Assembly (NCBI GenBank): GCA_038503065.1
Contig: JBCAMK010000013.1
Coordinates: forward strand, 558,001-622,000
DNA length: 64,000 bases
Source of the DNA: Paragyromitra xinjiangensis
Taxonomy: Eukaryota; Ascomycota; Pezizomycetes; Pezizales; Discinaceae
Direction of reading: 5' to 3'
The notes under the pieces were generated by a model, which was given only the letters and a program-made list of their open reading frames with translations, made no database searches and had not been told where the DNA came from. Below, piece by piece: positions 1 through 9,929 of the stretch. The first letter of the stretch is position 1. Each line of letters opens with the position of its first letter. The position numbers were made by a program, and so were the translations under genes.

Positions 1-639
1 TTGACTGCCTTTCTCATCACCAATTGCCGTGATAGCACGGACTATCATATCCTCCCAATTCGGTACACCACCTTGTGGCCCCTCTTCCGAGTCCACCGCG
101 CCAGCACTATCCCCGTTCACTCCTGGCGCAACGTCCTCATCCCTGTCCTTCGCCACAGCCGCCACATTCGCGCTCTTGATCCCAGCAACGATCTTCTTCG
201 TCTGCGGATCATACAGTGGTAGATCCGGATGCGTTTTCTCGCAAAAAAACACAAGTTCAACCAGGGAACTCAACGGCAAACTCGCCAGATACGTCCTCTT
301 TTCGTCATCCGTCAGCCCGAGCCCGCTCAACCCAGTACTCAGCGGTTTCTCCTCCCTCTTCTTCGCACATGATGCGCAGAACCATTCTGCTTCGGCTACG
401 GCGATGACGAGGTCGTCGATTGGTGGGTCGTGGCATAGCTGGTGGAATGGCGTGTTGCATCCGTCGCAGAACACGATCATATTAGATTGTGGCGAGTGGC
501 CTCGCTGGCAGATCTTGCAAATACGGGAGTCGTGGATTCGACGGTAGGGGCCACGGCGACGGGAGGGTTGTTTAGCGGCGGGGTTAAAGTGGGCGGGGCG
601 GTGGACTTTGCGGCCAGATTTGGTCTTGACGCCTTCCAT
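1..639 (-). CDS. PHD-finger protein, C-terminus beyond window
   Basis: An open frame of 213 codons runs from an ATG at 637-639 to the window edge without a stop, so the C-terminus is missing. The N-terminus is basic (MEGVKTKSGRKVHRPAHF). A PHD zinc finger follows at about residues 45-95: ICKICQRG, then FCDGCNTPFH, QLCHDPP and WFCASC, giving the Cys4-His-Cys3 ligand order. PHD fingers usually read histone H3 tail methylation in chromatin complexes. A charged, Asp/Glu-rich segment follows. No catalytic domain is visible in the part present, so its complex cannot be named. No intron is needed. The domain call is secure; the exact family is not. Confidence 0.8.
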   Translation of the reverse strand, partial: MEGVKTKSGRKVHRPAHFNPAAKQPSRRRGPYRRIHDSRICKICQRGHSPQSNMIVFCDGCNTPFHQLCHDPPIDDLVIAVAEAEWFCASCAKKREEKPLSTGLSGLGLTDDEKRTYLASLPLSSLVELVFFCEKTHPDLPLYDPQTKKIVAGIKSANVAAVAKDRDEDVAPGVNGDSAGAVDSEEGPQGGVPNWEDMIVRAITAIGDEKGSQ

Positions 640-943
640 TGTAAATTCTTCAGATGAGGGGTTCTAAGGAAGTGGTTAGCGCGTCATCCTGAGCATGTAA
701 AGCTTCCTAAAGAGTAGGTGAGATCTCACATCGCTTTCATCTTTTATGGGTGTACTGCTCGTTTTCCGTCTTCGCGTTGTTCGTCCACCGCCACCCCTGG
801 CTATCTCAAGCGTCAACATTCACCCCCCACCACCAAAACTTCCATCCAACCTTCTCGCTCACAGAAAAATCACCCACGTACCTCGCGTCTTCGGGCCTCC
901 CTTTGGCGTCGTTTTCGGCGTTGCAGCCTCCGGCGTCGGGCTC
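640..943. other. Intergenic stretch upstream of the PHD gene
   Basis: About 300 bases between two minus-strand genes. It should hold the promoter of the PHD-finger gene and the 3' end of the next gene. It contains pyrimidine-rich tracts but no defined motif that I can support. Confidence 0.5.
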
Positions 944-1234
944 TCAATACCCTGTAGAACTCCCGGCGAGCCAGCCGGAGGAACCGGCGGAGGGGCCATC
1001 TGATTCTATCCATCCCATCAGCAATTCCGTAGCCTCCGTTCTCCCCCGAAACCAACTCACCCATTGCTGCGCCACTCCCACCACACCAGCCGTCTCCGGT
1101 GCAAGATTCTGTCGTATCATCATTTCGGTATCCGCCATGCTCGTATCAGCGATCAATTGCTGTTGCTGTTGGGAGGGTATAGGGGGGTCAGGGCGCCGGT
1201 AGGGAGCTGGTGTTGGTATCTGGGGATCGGACAT
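944..1234 (-). CDS. Small unrecognised protein, 96 aa
   Basis: A single-exon frame of 96 codons from MSDPQIPTPAPYRRPDPP to a TGA at 944. The N-terminal third is rich in proline and glutamine, with a QQQQQ run. The middle (about residues 28-65) is amphipathic and looks folded: MADTEMMIRQNLAPETAG, then QQWVSWFRGR. The tail is rich in Gly and Ser. No signal peptide or membrane segment is seen. The start was placed at the MSDP methionine rather than an upstream non-ATG codon. I do not recognise the family. Biased composition on both ends with a conserved-looking core argues for a real gene, and a missed 3' exon is possible. Confidence 0.45.
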   Translation of the reverse strand: MSDPQIPTPAPYRRPDPPIPSQQQQQLIADTSMADTEMMIRQNLAPETAGVVGVAQQWVSWFRGRTEATELLMGWIESDGPSAGSSGWLAGSSTGY

Positions 1235-1963
1235 TTCAGTGGACTTTTTGCCGCCTATCAAATATGTTTTTCTGTACCGGTTAGTACTGAACAATCAAAA
1301 AGAGTGCCAAAGGAGTCATAAACGACTAGGACGTACAATATTAGTTGTTCTTGAACAAGCCCGAGAGCTGTTGTGTGAAGCCTCAAAATCCAACAACCCA
1401 ACATTCAGGAGGACGAAAAGGTCGCCGCGCAAGCCGGGTAACAACATGTTTGTTAATTACCCTAACCCTGATATAATTTTGGTCTGCCTAATCATTTCTG
1501 CCATGCTACTGACATATACTAGAATGAGCGAGGATATTAGCTCTGGGAGCTTTCGAGATTATTTTGCGCAATGATTTTTGAGAACCTCTCAAGCTGTCCT
1601 ACCCATATAGTAGCACCTCGCCAACCTATGCATCACCAATTATCACCCCCAAACCTATTAGGCTAGTACACTTAAATCACAATAATTTATCTCCCTGTAG
1701 GATAACCCCATGGGTCTTTTTTTGTCATAGATGCCCTCCCGCCAGCTCTGCTACACATCGGGACCAATTCTTTTGGTAATGGTGGATGCCTTTCACTACC
1801 TATTCCGTATTCCAAAAACCCAGCGCAGTACACCGTTTTTGTTCGCTAGTTTTCCAGAAGTTGGCCATAGCTCCTTCCCCCACCCCCAAAAACCAAGGCA
1901 TCTTGTCAGAAATCAACTCATTACAATTCGCCAGTCCTTTACCCTTCTCAAACCGAGTCCATA
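1235..1963. other. Intergenic, no gene supported
   Basis: Only short, compositionally unremarkable open frames are present. From about 1,861 the sequence begins to match the 3' flanks of the downstream secreted-protein copies, so the duplicated unit starts inside this interval. Confidence 0.4.
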
Positions 1964-2572
1964 CTACTGAAGCACAATCCCACAAAAGCCCAAACTAACG
2001 ATAAAAAACAAACCAACAACCAAAACATGACCACAATCCCCATATGTGACTACTCGAGCTCCAGACGTCGAACTTCCAGTTGAGCCACTTCCTGCAGTCG
2101 TAGATGAGCCTGTTACCCTGCTCGTTGCCGAACCCGTCGTTGAACTCCTAGCTAGACTTGTCACAAGCTTTGTCGCGGAACTCGCTGTCGAACTCGCTGC
2201 CTTGTCACAAGCTTCTTCATCGAAATCAAGCAAATGTTGGTACTCCGCTGACTGCGTACCCGAGGGATTGCTCAAGCACGGCAAGCAACTTTTTTTACAA
2301 AGTCAATAGGAGGCTAGAAGAAATATGCCGCAATGAAATAGAGCTAAATCATAGGAAAATTCTTACCCTTGGTAAAAGTACTTCCAATCAGCCGAGCCAC
2401 ATACGCAGGAGATTTGTTCGGCCGTTGGGTCGGTCGTGCCATTGGCATTATAATCACAATTGAGTTGGGCATTGCGATAAATAGTACATCCGCCGCTTAG
2501 ACAACCCGAGCCCTGAGTAACGACAAAGGTCCCGAAGGAAACTATTGTGATAATAAGGATTGTAATCTTCAT
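1964..2572 (-). CDS. Small eight-cysteine secreted, probably anchored protein
   Basis: Two exons, 2572-2367 and 2288-1964, encode 176 aa. The intron has a GTAAGA donor, a CTATTGAC-like branch site and an AAAAAAAG acceptor. Residues 1-20 (MKITILIITIVSFGTFVVTQ) are a signal peptide. Eight cysteines follow with spacing C-x4-C-x9-C-x16-C-x-C-x11-C-x2-C-x22-C, resembling the CFEM layout of fungal surface proteins. Next comes a Ser/Thr/Gly-rich stalk. The hydrophobic end (HVLVVGLFFIVSLGFCGIVL) fits a GPI signal or membrane anchor. It is the best-preserved copy of a tandem array. Known CFEM proteins act in surface sensing or haem uptake; I infer only a cell-surface or secreted location here. Confidence 0.65.
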
Positions 2573-3233
2573 ATTTAAGATCGACTGATTATGGTTATTG
2601 ATCAAGAGTGTGTAGACCACGGAGGATTTGTCGCAATTTAACTAAGCATTCGAAGCTGGGAGGAGGAGTACCTAGACTCTTTAAAGGCTAGGGCTTGAAG
2701 AGTAGGATACCTTTTTAGTGTTTTGGTCGCATGCATGTCTATGAGTGCGAAGCCCACCCACATTTCTTATCGGGCTTCGTGAATCGGGTTCAGGGCCAGA
2801 TGTGCTTTTTACCATGGGGCTGTAAAGAAATTCACTTATGCCACATGGCGTGCAGGGAACTTTCGCTTCTGTCGGTCTAACAGGAAGCGGGGGCAGGACT
2901 TTGACCAGAAATATGATCTGGCATGGCATGAAATGATATACTTAGGGCCAGGTTCTCAAGACTGCCGAGACCCAGTATCCCCCGGTACCAGAGTATTCAG
3001 TTACTAGGCACCATCTTATTTACAAATGTTTCGTTTACACCGCTACGAAACCCCATAAGGCTTTAGGAAATACTAAAACACGGTGCGATCTCCCGGGCTC
3101 CTCTTCCCCCCTTCCCCCTTTCATCTATTAAATCTTCACAATACCAAACGGCAAATCCACAAAGTCATGATACACCCACGAAATTTCTTACACATTACAA
3201 TTCCTCGTCCCTACGCCTCAACCAACCATGTTA

Positions 3234-3787
3234 CTAAAGCGCTATCCCACAAAAGCTCAAACTAATGATAAAAAGCAAACAAATAAACAAAACATGGCCA
3301 CCATCCCCGCGCATGATCGCTCGAGCACTGGATATCGAACCCCTAGCTGGACTATTCGTTTTCGGAACCGCTACCTCGTTACAAGATACTTGGTCGAAAT
3401 TCCGTAAATGTAGATACTCCTCTGACTGCGAACCACCCGACGCGTTGTCCAAGCACGGCAAACAGCTTTTTACGAGATGAGTGAGTGGGAAGCTGAAAGA
3501 AACATATCCCAATGAAATAGGGTCAAATCGTTGGGAATTCTTGCCCTTCATAATAGTATTCCCAATCATCTATAGCGCATATGCAGGAGATTTGTTCAGT
3601 TGTTGGGTCGGACGTATAGTTAGCGTTAAAATTACAATTGACTTGGGCATTGCGATAAACAATGCAGCCTCGACAAACTGATCTCTGAGTAACGGTAGAG
3701 ATCCCGAAGGAAAAAAACGCAACAATATTTAAAAGCTAAAGCTAAGATATTCCCATTTGGTATTTTATCCACTATGCATACATGCAT
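3234..3787 (-). CDS. Second eight-cysteine copy, altered start and donor
   Basis: Paralogue of the gene at 1,964-2,572. The eight cysteines (C-x2-C-x9-C-x16-C-x-C-x11-C-x2-C-x21-C), the Ser-rich stalk and the hydrophobic tail (HVLFICLLFIISLSFCGIAL) are kept. The ATG that matches copy 1 is lost. A rescued model uses ATG CAT at 3787-3782, an intron with a GTATGC donor, exon 3735-3545, then an intron that would need a GC donor (GCAAGA), then exon 3465-3234. It reads 142 codons with the signal peptide MHLLNIVAFFSFGISTVTQ. Either this is a working gene with a new first exon and a GC-AG intron, or it is a pseudogene. I cannot decide from sequence alone. Confidence 0.4.
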
Positions 3788-4215
3788 ATCTGTGAGTCTG
3801 GAGCCTAACTATCTACCCATATTTCTTATCAGGCTTCGTGAATCGGCTTAAAAGCAAGACATGCTTTTTTACTACGAGGCTGTGAAGAGGCTCAATTGTA
3901 CCCACATATATGATGTGGGGGGTTTTCGCCTCTGTTGGTCTAGTAGCAAACGGGGAGGGGGGGGCTTTGACCGGAAATATGATCTAACATCCCATGAAAT
4001 TATATGCTCAAACTACTGAGACTTAGTCTCTCCTGGTCCCCAAATATTCCGCAATATAAGATACCATCTAATTTATTTACAAGCGCCTCCTCTACGCCGC
4101 TATGAAATCGATCTGCAAGGCTTTATAGCTACATGTATCAGGCATTAAAACACGATGCGATCTCACAGATTCTTCCTATCTTTTTCCCTGCCTCCATTAA
4201 ACCCTCGCCATACCA

Positions 4216-4785
4216 TTAAAACACAACTCCGCAAAGGCCCAACGCAATCACGACAGACAAAACAGCCGAAACATGACCAACCCCTCCGTTCATGTTCATC
4301 TGAGCACCATATGTAAACCTCGTAGACGTCGTGGATGCTCCAAGTGAAGACCCCACAGATACTGAAGATGTTGAAGCAGCCGTATCAGAGAAATTGCTTA
4401 GCCTATAGATATACAGATACTGAATGCTGTCGCTAACACCACTCAGACCAACCGAAGCATCTGGATAATACTCCTGACGAGCATAGCAACTTCCCAGAAT
4501 CAGCAAGAGAGCAGATACCCCGATGGAATGAGCGATACTACGTGAGAAGATCAATCAAATAATGAAAGGTCTAGCTCACGTACGTTTCTGCATCGGACTT
4601 GAAGTTTTTCACATGTCAAAGACATGAAAACTGTTTCAGCGTAGAGTTATTGATAGAAGTAATGCCGCAACTTTTGGCGCATTTACACATGGGTGCACAG
4701 GGGTTGACGCATCGAGGTGAACTCTGAGGGGTGACTAAGACCCCAAAGGAAAAGATTGCAATAAAAGAGGGTTGGAAATCTTCAT
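4216..4785 (-). pseudogene. Third secreted-protein copy, frameshifted
   Basis: The ATG AAG ATT start at 4785 matches copy 1, but the signal-peptide region is 2 nt longer than in copy 1. The frame carrying FSFGVLVTP and a cysteine cluster (RCVNPC, MCKCAKSC) is therefore out of phase with the ATG. The ATG frame reaches a TAG after 16 codons. The second half keeps an open frame with a Ser/Thr-rich stalk and a hydrophobic end (AVLSVVIALGLCGVVF). This looks like a decayed paralogue. An undetected extra intron could rescue it, but I see no good splice pair. Confidence 0.5.
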
Positions 4786-5109
4786 GATTATGATCGACTG
4801 TTTTAAGTTTTTTAAAAGAGGAATTGATATTTGGTCGTTATTAGGAATGGATTGAGTGAAGTTGTACGCCCCATGGAGGGTTCCTACAACCCAAGCACCT
4901 AAGTAGCGATACCAGTCAAGGAACCTGCTTCGAAGACTAGCAGCGCTAACAACCCATTCCGTGGAGAAAGGATAGCAGAATAATTTCTTTTGATGTCTGC
5001 TGTACGACTACGGCCATTAACCCCACCATCCCACCATCCCACATATCTCCTATCAAGCTTCACAAGTTGGGGCCAAAGCTCCTGATCCTTCAACAGATGA
5101 GGGGGTAAA

Positions 5110-5460
5110 GCTTCAACGAATGGCTATGAATGCTAACCATCACCTGCGGGTTTGTGGCTGCTAGCTCCCAAATAAACTCTTGGTGGAGACCTTCAACTAC
5201 GTTATTCAAGCTTTCAGCTCAAAGTTTACCTCTCTCGATTTGTAAACGTAGCATACCGGCCCAGTCTGCCGTGGGCCCACCCACAGAGAGCCGCCAAGCA
5301 TATGCATTGCAATATTCCATCTTAGGACGTCCCACCCTTCGAATTTCTCATTAAATAGAACATTTACTTCCAGATCATGATTCCGAATCATTAGCGATGA
5401 CAAAACCACGAAGGAAACCACCGCGGCAAATAAAGATGAAACCCCTCTTAATCATAATCG
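5110..5460 (-). pseudogene. Faint fourth relic of the secreted-protein array
   Basis: Reading minus, a hydrophobic segment (FAAVVSFVVLSSL) aligns with the position and flank of the signal peptides in the other copies. It sits beside the same GATTATGAT-type upstream sequence. The cysteine core is essentially gone. Treat it as a trace of duplication, not a gene. Confidence 0.25.
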
Positions 5461-6026
5461 ACCATCTAAAGTTATCGAAACCATAAGAATTAGCCTAAGG
5501 GAGGAATTCAGAATAGTTCAACGATTACGAAATCCGCAGCCATGTAACATGTACAATAGCGAATTGAAAGGGGAAGAACTGCTTGGAAAGTGAACGCTTT
5601 GTATACCAAACTCTTCCCCAACCCCAAAATACCCTGAGTGGGTGCAGAGCCACCTTGACCTTATCTGTTATAGAAGAACTGAGATCGATCATGCGATTCC
5701 TTATGCTCCCTATCGCAAGCAAAAGCCTCAACCCGAAACCATACAACGAACTGTTTACCTAGTTCAACTAGCACGTTTAAACGTGTAACGCGCTCAGCTG
5801 GCAGTGTGGTTATCGATCACCAAATTGTTGCACAGTTTTTGTCACAATCGAATGTCGCACAATAAGTCGCACAACGAGCATGCAGCTATCAACCCACCAA
5901 CACGGCTACCTTGTAACACACTCCCTTAGTAACACAGAGTTCAAAGTTCGAACCATCAGTTATAGAACAGCTAATTGTAAGTACATATATCCAGCACCCA
6001 TAAAACTTTCAAAGATCTCTAAAGCC

Positions 6027-6943
6027 TCACGATGGATAAAATAGAATCAAAACACTATAATCAAAACCTGCCACCCCCAGGTTCCGAGGCTCAAAGTGCC
6101 ATCCTCCACAGCGACTAATCGTAACACCACAATACCAGCCGCAGATACCACCTTGGGATACACAACAGCGAGTTTGTAGCTCTATTGATCTGTGGTACTT
6201 TAGAGGCAAGACGTCTCAAAACCTTTATCCTAAGCGAACGCAAATACAGACTTACGTACCCTTACGCCTCGTAGAAGATGTTTGTGCGACAGATGGCTGC
6301 AAGATCATGCTTAATTCGACCAACACACCAAGAGTTACATGTACCATAACACACAGCCCCTATACAAGCGAGATCGGGCGAGTTAGGAAACCTGAAAAAC
6401 CTTATTCCTTTTTCCTTGCTGTATTCCGTCATGTGCTTCGAAAAAAGCAAATAAAATAGGGTTTTTGTTGTCTACCACCACAACAGATATGCCCGTAGAC
6501 ATCAGACATCCTTCTTTCAGGCCGCTGCTGTGATCTTCAATCAAGCCCTGGAGTTTTGTACGACCTAAAACTGGAACACTACATGTATACAGGCCTCACG
6601 ATAACTTAATATAGCCTCTTCTTCAGCCGATGTGGGTATGAATAATCAATCACTTCTTCGGCCGGGTAAAGTGTCGAGTGACAGTCTGTGAAGTCATTTG
6701 TTGAGCAAAACCTACATGTAATACATGCCGTACACGAGTCAATCCAAGTGCGTCTATGTCTGACCTATAATGTAACCAAAACCAGGGATCATGAACGAGA
6801 GTCACCATGAGCCAATATACCTTTGCTGTCAAATCCACCCTCCTACTACTTCCCCCTTTCAACGCCCATGTAGTAACACACGGGCAGCCCCTGGTATTAC
6901 ATAATATATGGTTATGTAATACCGGCGAACCGAGTGATATCAT
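6027..6943 (-). other. Three cysteine-rich coding-like segments
   Basis: On the minus strand, three short segments carry similar cysteine triplets: CVSQGGICGWYC near 6,130, CIGAVCYGTCNSWC near 6,340 and CNTRGCPC near 6,890. Underlying DNA similarity is visible between the last two. None has a complete gene model with a start, a signal peptide and splice sites that I can defend. They may be remnants or exons of another small secreted-protein family next to the array at 1,964-5,460. Confidence 0.25.
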
Positions 6944-8339
6944 GTGTCTAGATAATATATTAAAAAATCAAAAAGGTCTGAACAGGCTTACCTTCTTAAC
7001 CCAGTGCGCCACGACTATCCCCTAGATCGTAGAAATTCAATACCTTGGTCTTTAGTCACTTGACTTTTTTTTCGAGGGGTCCGTAGCTTAACCTGCCAAT
7101 TATAGCAGAGATAATAGGCCTTGCCAGGTCTCTGCTTATGGATTCCCAGCTGTAAAACACAAGAATTTGCGGGGAGATGCCAAGTCGAGCTATTTCAAAT
7201 TCGCGGACTGAAGTCCGTGAAAACACTCGACTACAATCCAGGGGATACCTCCAACATCCAAAAAGGAACCAGGACTCTATTTCCAGAAGCCTTTACCTCC
7301 AGATATCTCACGACACCAACCGTGTCATCCTGGACAGCTCCGCTACACATGCAAGAGTAAAACCGAAAACTTCTAGTATCAACGAAACGGGAAAACTAGT
7401 ATAACCCACCGAACAAGAACGAAACCGCCTTATCCAACTCATTATAAAGCTAGCTACAAAGCAGCTACATAGTATGCCACCCCTGCATCACAGCACATCA
7501 CTCATGACCATGAACCCCAACCAACACTATAATAGTCACCACCTCTCCCGAGATAAAGAGGTCCTTTTGCACCATGTCTTAAACTCTCAACCAGTAAAAA
7601 ACTAAACGTGAGATAAAGGTATCCTGTCAGTTAACCAAATATGCAGGTCTCGCCGAGTTGGGCCCTGTAATCCGCAAGAGACTATAAATTGATATCCTGG
7701 CGGATAGAATAGAGAGATTCCCAAACTACTCAGCAAAGAGAACTGCTCCCTACCCCTAGAACGCCCTACTAACAGACTGGCTAATGTTCGACAGAATAGC
7801 ATCCTAGTGGATAATCCAAACATACCAAATCTAACACCAACTAACCCCCATTCCAGCAGCCATCTCTACACCTTCACAAGACCCCAAACCCCAAACACAC
7901 CAAGTCCATACCACCAAAAACCAAGCACAGTAAAGCGTAGATATCAACCAGATTCCATTAACCCTCACAAATGCAATAAGATATACAGTAAACCAAGACC
8001 ACCCAGGACAGTCAAGCGGATGAAAAGAGCAGAAGAGAAAAAGAAACCTCTGATCCTTTTCCCTTCCCTTTCCTCCCTCCCCCTTCACCATTCATTGCTT
8101 CCCTATAGTCCATCTCCACCACATCCAAAGCTTAAAAAACCAAACTTTTTACTTACAACAGGATATCTAGTCATTACCATCGTAAAAAAAAAAAACTAAA
8201 CTCCACCCGTGTCCCCATTAATGTGTTGAACAATCCTCCTCCTCACCCTCCTACTCCCTCTCATCCTCCCACATTATATCTAATAAAATCCCCCTACCAA
8301 GAAACCATAAAAAGTAACTTCCCGGCCTCATCCACCCCT
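6944..8339. other. Intergenic with protein-like remnant and pyrimidine tract
   Basis: Minus-strand translation near 7,360-7,180 gives a protein-like run (CSGAVQDDTVGVVRYLEV) interrupted by stops, with no complete gene. From about 7,850 to 8,330 the plus strand is strongly pyrimidine- and adenine-rich; this is probably 3' flank of the downstream phosphotransferase gene. No other feature is supported. Confidence 0.35.
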
Positions 8340-9929
8340 CTACGCCTCTCGTATCTTCCTCGGACTCCCGTTCAACACCCCCTTCGACGGCGGCGGATAC
8401 GGAATACTCAAGCACCGAATCCCCAGGTACCCGCAAATAGCATTAATCACACGAACCGCCCAGTGACTGTAAACCGCGAACGCAACAACGAAGTAAACGC
8501 GGAGGTATAGGAGTTCGTAAAAAGGCGATATCGCCGGTCTACCCACTAGTCAGTATATTCCACCACCACCACTAAAAGGATAGAATACGCACAGTCCAAA
8601 AAACGGCAGATTAGCTAGGAAAGCTCCACCAATCAACGGGGCCAGGAGCATAGTCCAGTATGGAAACGGCTGCTTCGTTAGATGCGCCAAGATGATCTTT
8701 GTAGTCATGCGGCCGAATACGAAGCTCAGAGTTAGACAGAAGAGCACGAGGTGGTTTTCGGTTAATAGGCTCGTGTGTTCGCTCCCCAGCCAGAGGACAC
8801 AGCTGGCAGTGAAGATGATGATAGGAGTCCATTCCAGGAATACAGGTAGTACTGGAAGTCCCTGCTTCCTTCGTGCGCTGATCACGTTAGCTATACAGAA
8901 TGGTAGATGTGCGACGAAAAAGCTTCCGAGGATGACAGGGATCCAGATGTCGCGGATGCTGTAGTCTTCGAAGATTTCAGGGTGGCCTAGGAGTGTGCTG
9001 AGTGGACGGGTCCAGATCTGGGGTCCGTAGTAGCCACTTGCGATCATGAGACTGCACGCGATGATGAGGCCTTCGGTGGGTCCGTTGAAGTACCCAAGGT
9101 ACAGGACGTGGCTGTGGTATGTCTCCCAGGTGGAGAAGAACATAGGGAGACAGGGAATCAACGCGGTGAAGGCGCCGGCGCGAGTAGGTCCGAGGCCCAT
9201 TGAGGCGGTTTCGCAGAGAGATGCGAGTGTGCAGTTAAGGGAGTCAATTCCGTGGCTGTCAAGCAAATCCAATCAGCGTTATCCACCAAGGTAGAACTCC
9301 CAGGTAGGCCATACTCAAACAGTTCCCCCAAGGGCGAACTGGATCCAGTCCGTCGTGCTTGCTTCCCATCAACATTGTCCATCGTCGAGTACGCCCACAG
9401 TCCAAACGCAAACGAGTAGTACAGCCAGCTAGGGCCCGGACCGACAAGGTCGGGCATGAAGTAGGAGAGACACGCGACATTGAAGAGGATGAAGCCGAAG
9501 CCGATGAGCGTGACTGCATTGGGGGCAAGCCATCGCGGAAGCAGCTCTACCATGAAATTCCACTATCCGCGCGGTTGTCAAGTCAGCACACGATTGGGCC
9601 AATAGACGAGAGTGCGCGTTGTTGTTTGTTTATTGCACGTGGGAGACACATACGTAATGCTTGAGGATGTACCGCGAGATGAGCGACTTGTCGACGCTCT
9701 GGTAACGGTAGGACTTCAGGTGTATTAGTTGGTCGTCGGAGAGGGCATCGGAACTCTTCCGTTTTTCTGCGCCATCCCGTGTGTAAGTAAGAGTATTATC
9801 TCGCTGTCTTTATTTTCTATTCCATTTCCGGGGGAGTCGTGGTGGTTTCTTCGGGGAACGGAAAGGGGGAAAAAGATCACCTTTTAACGGCTTCTGATGC
9901 ATTGTCCGTGTATCCACCCAGGAAGCCAT
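8340..9929 (-). CDS. EPT1: Choline/ethanolamine phosphotransferase
   Basis: Five exons (9929-9881, 9799-9654, 9562-9315, 9255-8593, 8538-8340) give 434 aa, close to family length. The enzyme transfers phosphocholine or phosphoethanolamine from the CDP-alcohol to diacylglycerol, the last step of the Kennedy pathway, in the ER or Golgi membrane. The CDP-alcohol phosphatidyltransferase signature D-G-x2-A-R-x8-G-x3-D-x3-D is complete: D130, G131, A134, R135, G144, D148 and D152. It spans the third intron (GELF-DHGID). Several hydrophobic segments follow, and the last exon holds the conserved end (INAICGYLGIRCLSIP). Splice choices are supported by phase and family alignment. Whether choline or ethanolamine is preferred cannot be told. 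The exon 1/2 junction is the least certain. Confidence 0.88.

Larger units (their letters stand above)
1861..5460. repeat. Degenerate tandem duplication of a ~1-1.2 kb unit
   Basis: Corresponding pieces recur in order. The 3' gene flanks near 1,975, 3,245 and 4,205 share CCCACAAAAG-like tracts. Upstream flanks near 2,767, 3,827 and 5,045 share a CTTATCGGGCTTCGTGAATC-like stretch. Signal-peptide coding segments recur near 2,550, 3,710, 4,770 and 5,430. All units point the same way (minus). Each contains one copy of a small cysteine-rich secreted-protein gene, with increasing damage away from the first copy. Divergence between units is high, so this is an old duplication. Confidence 0.65.
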
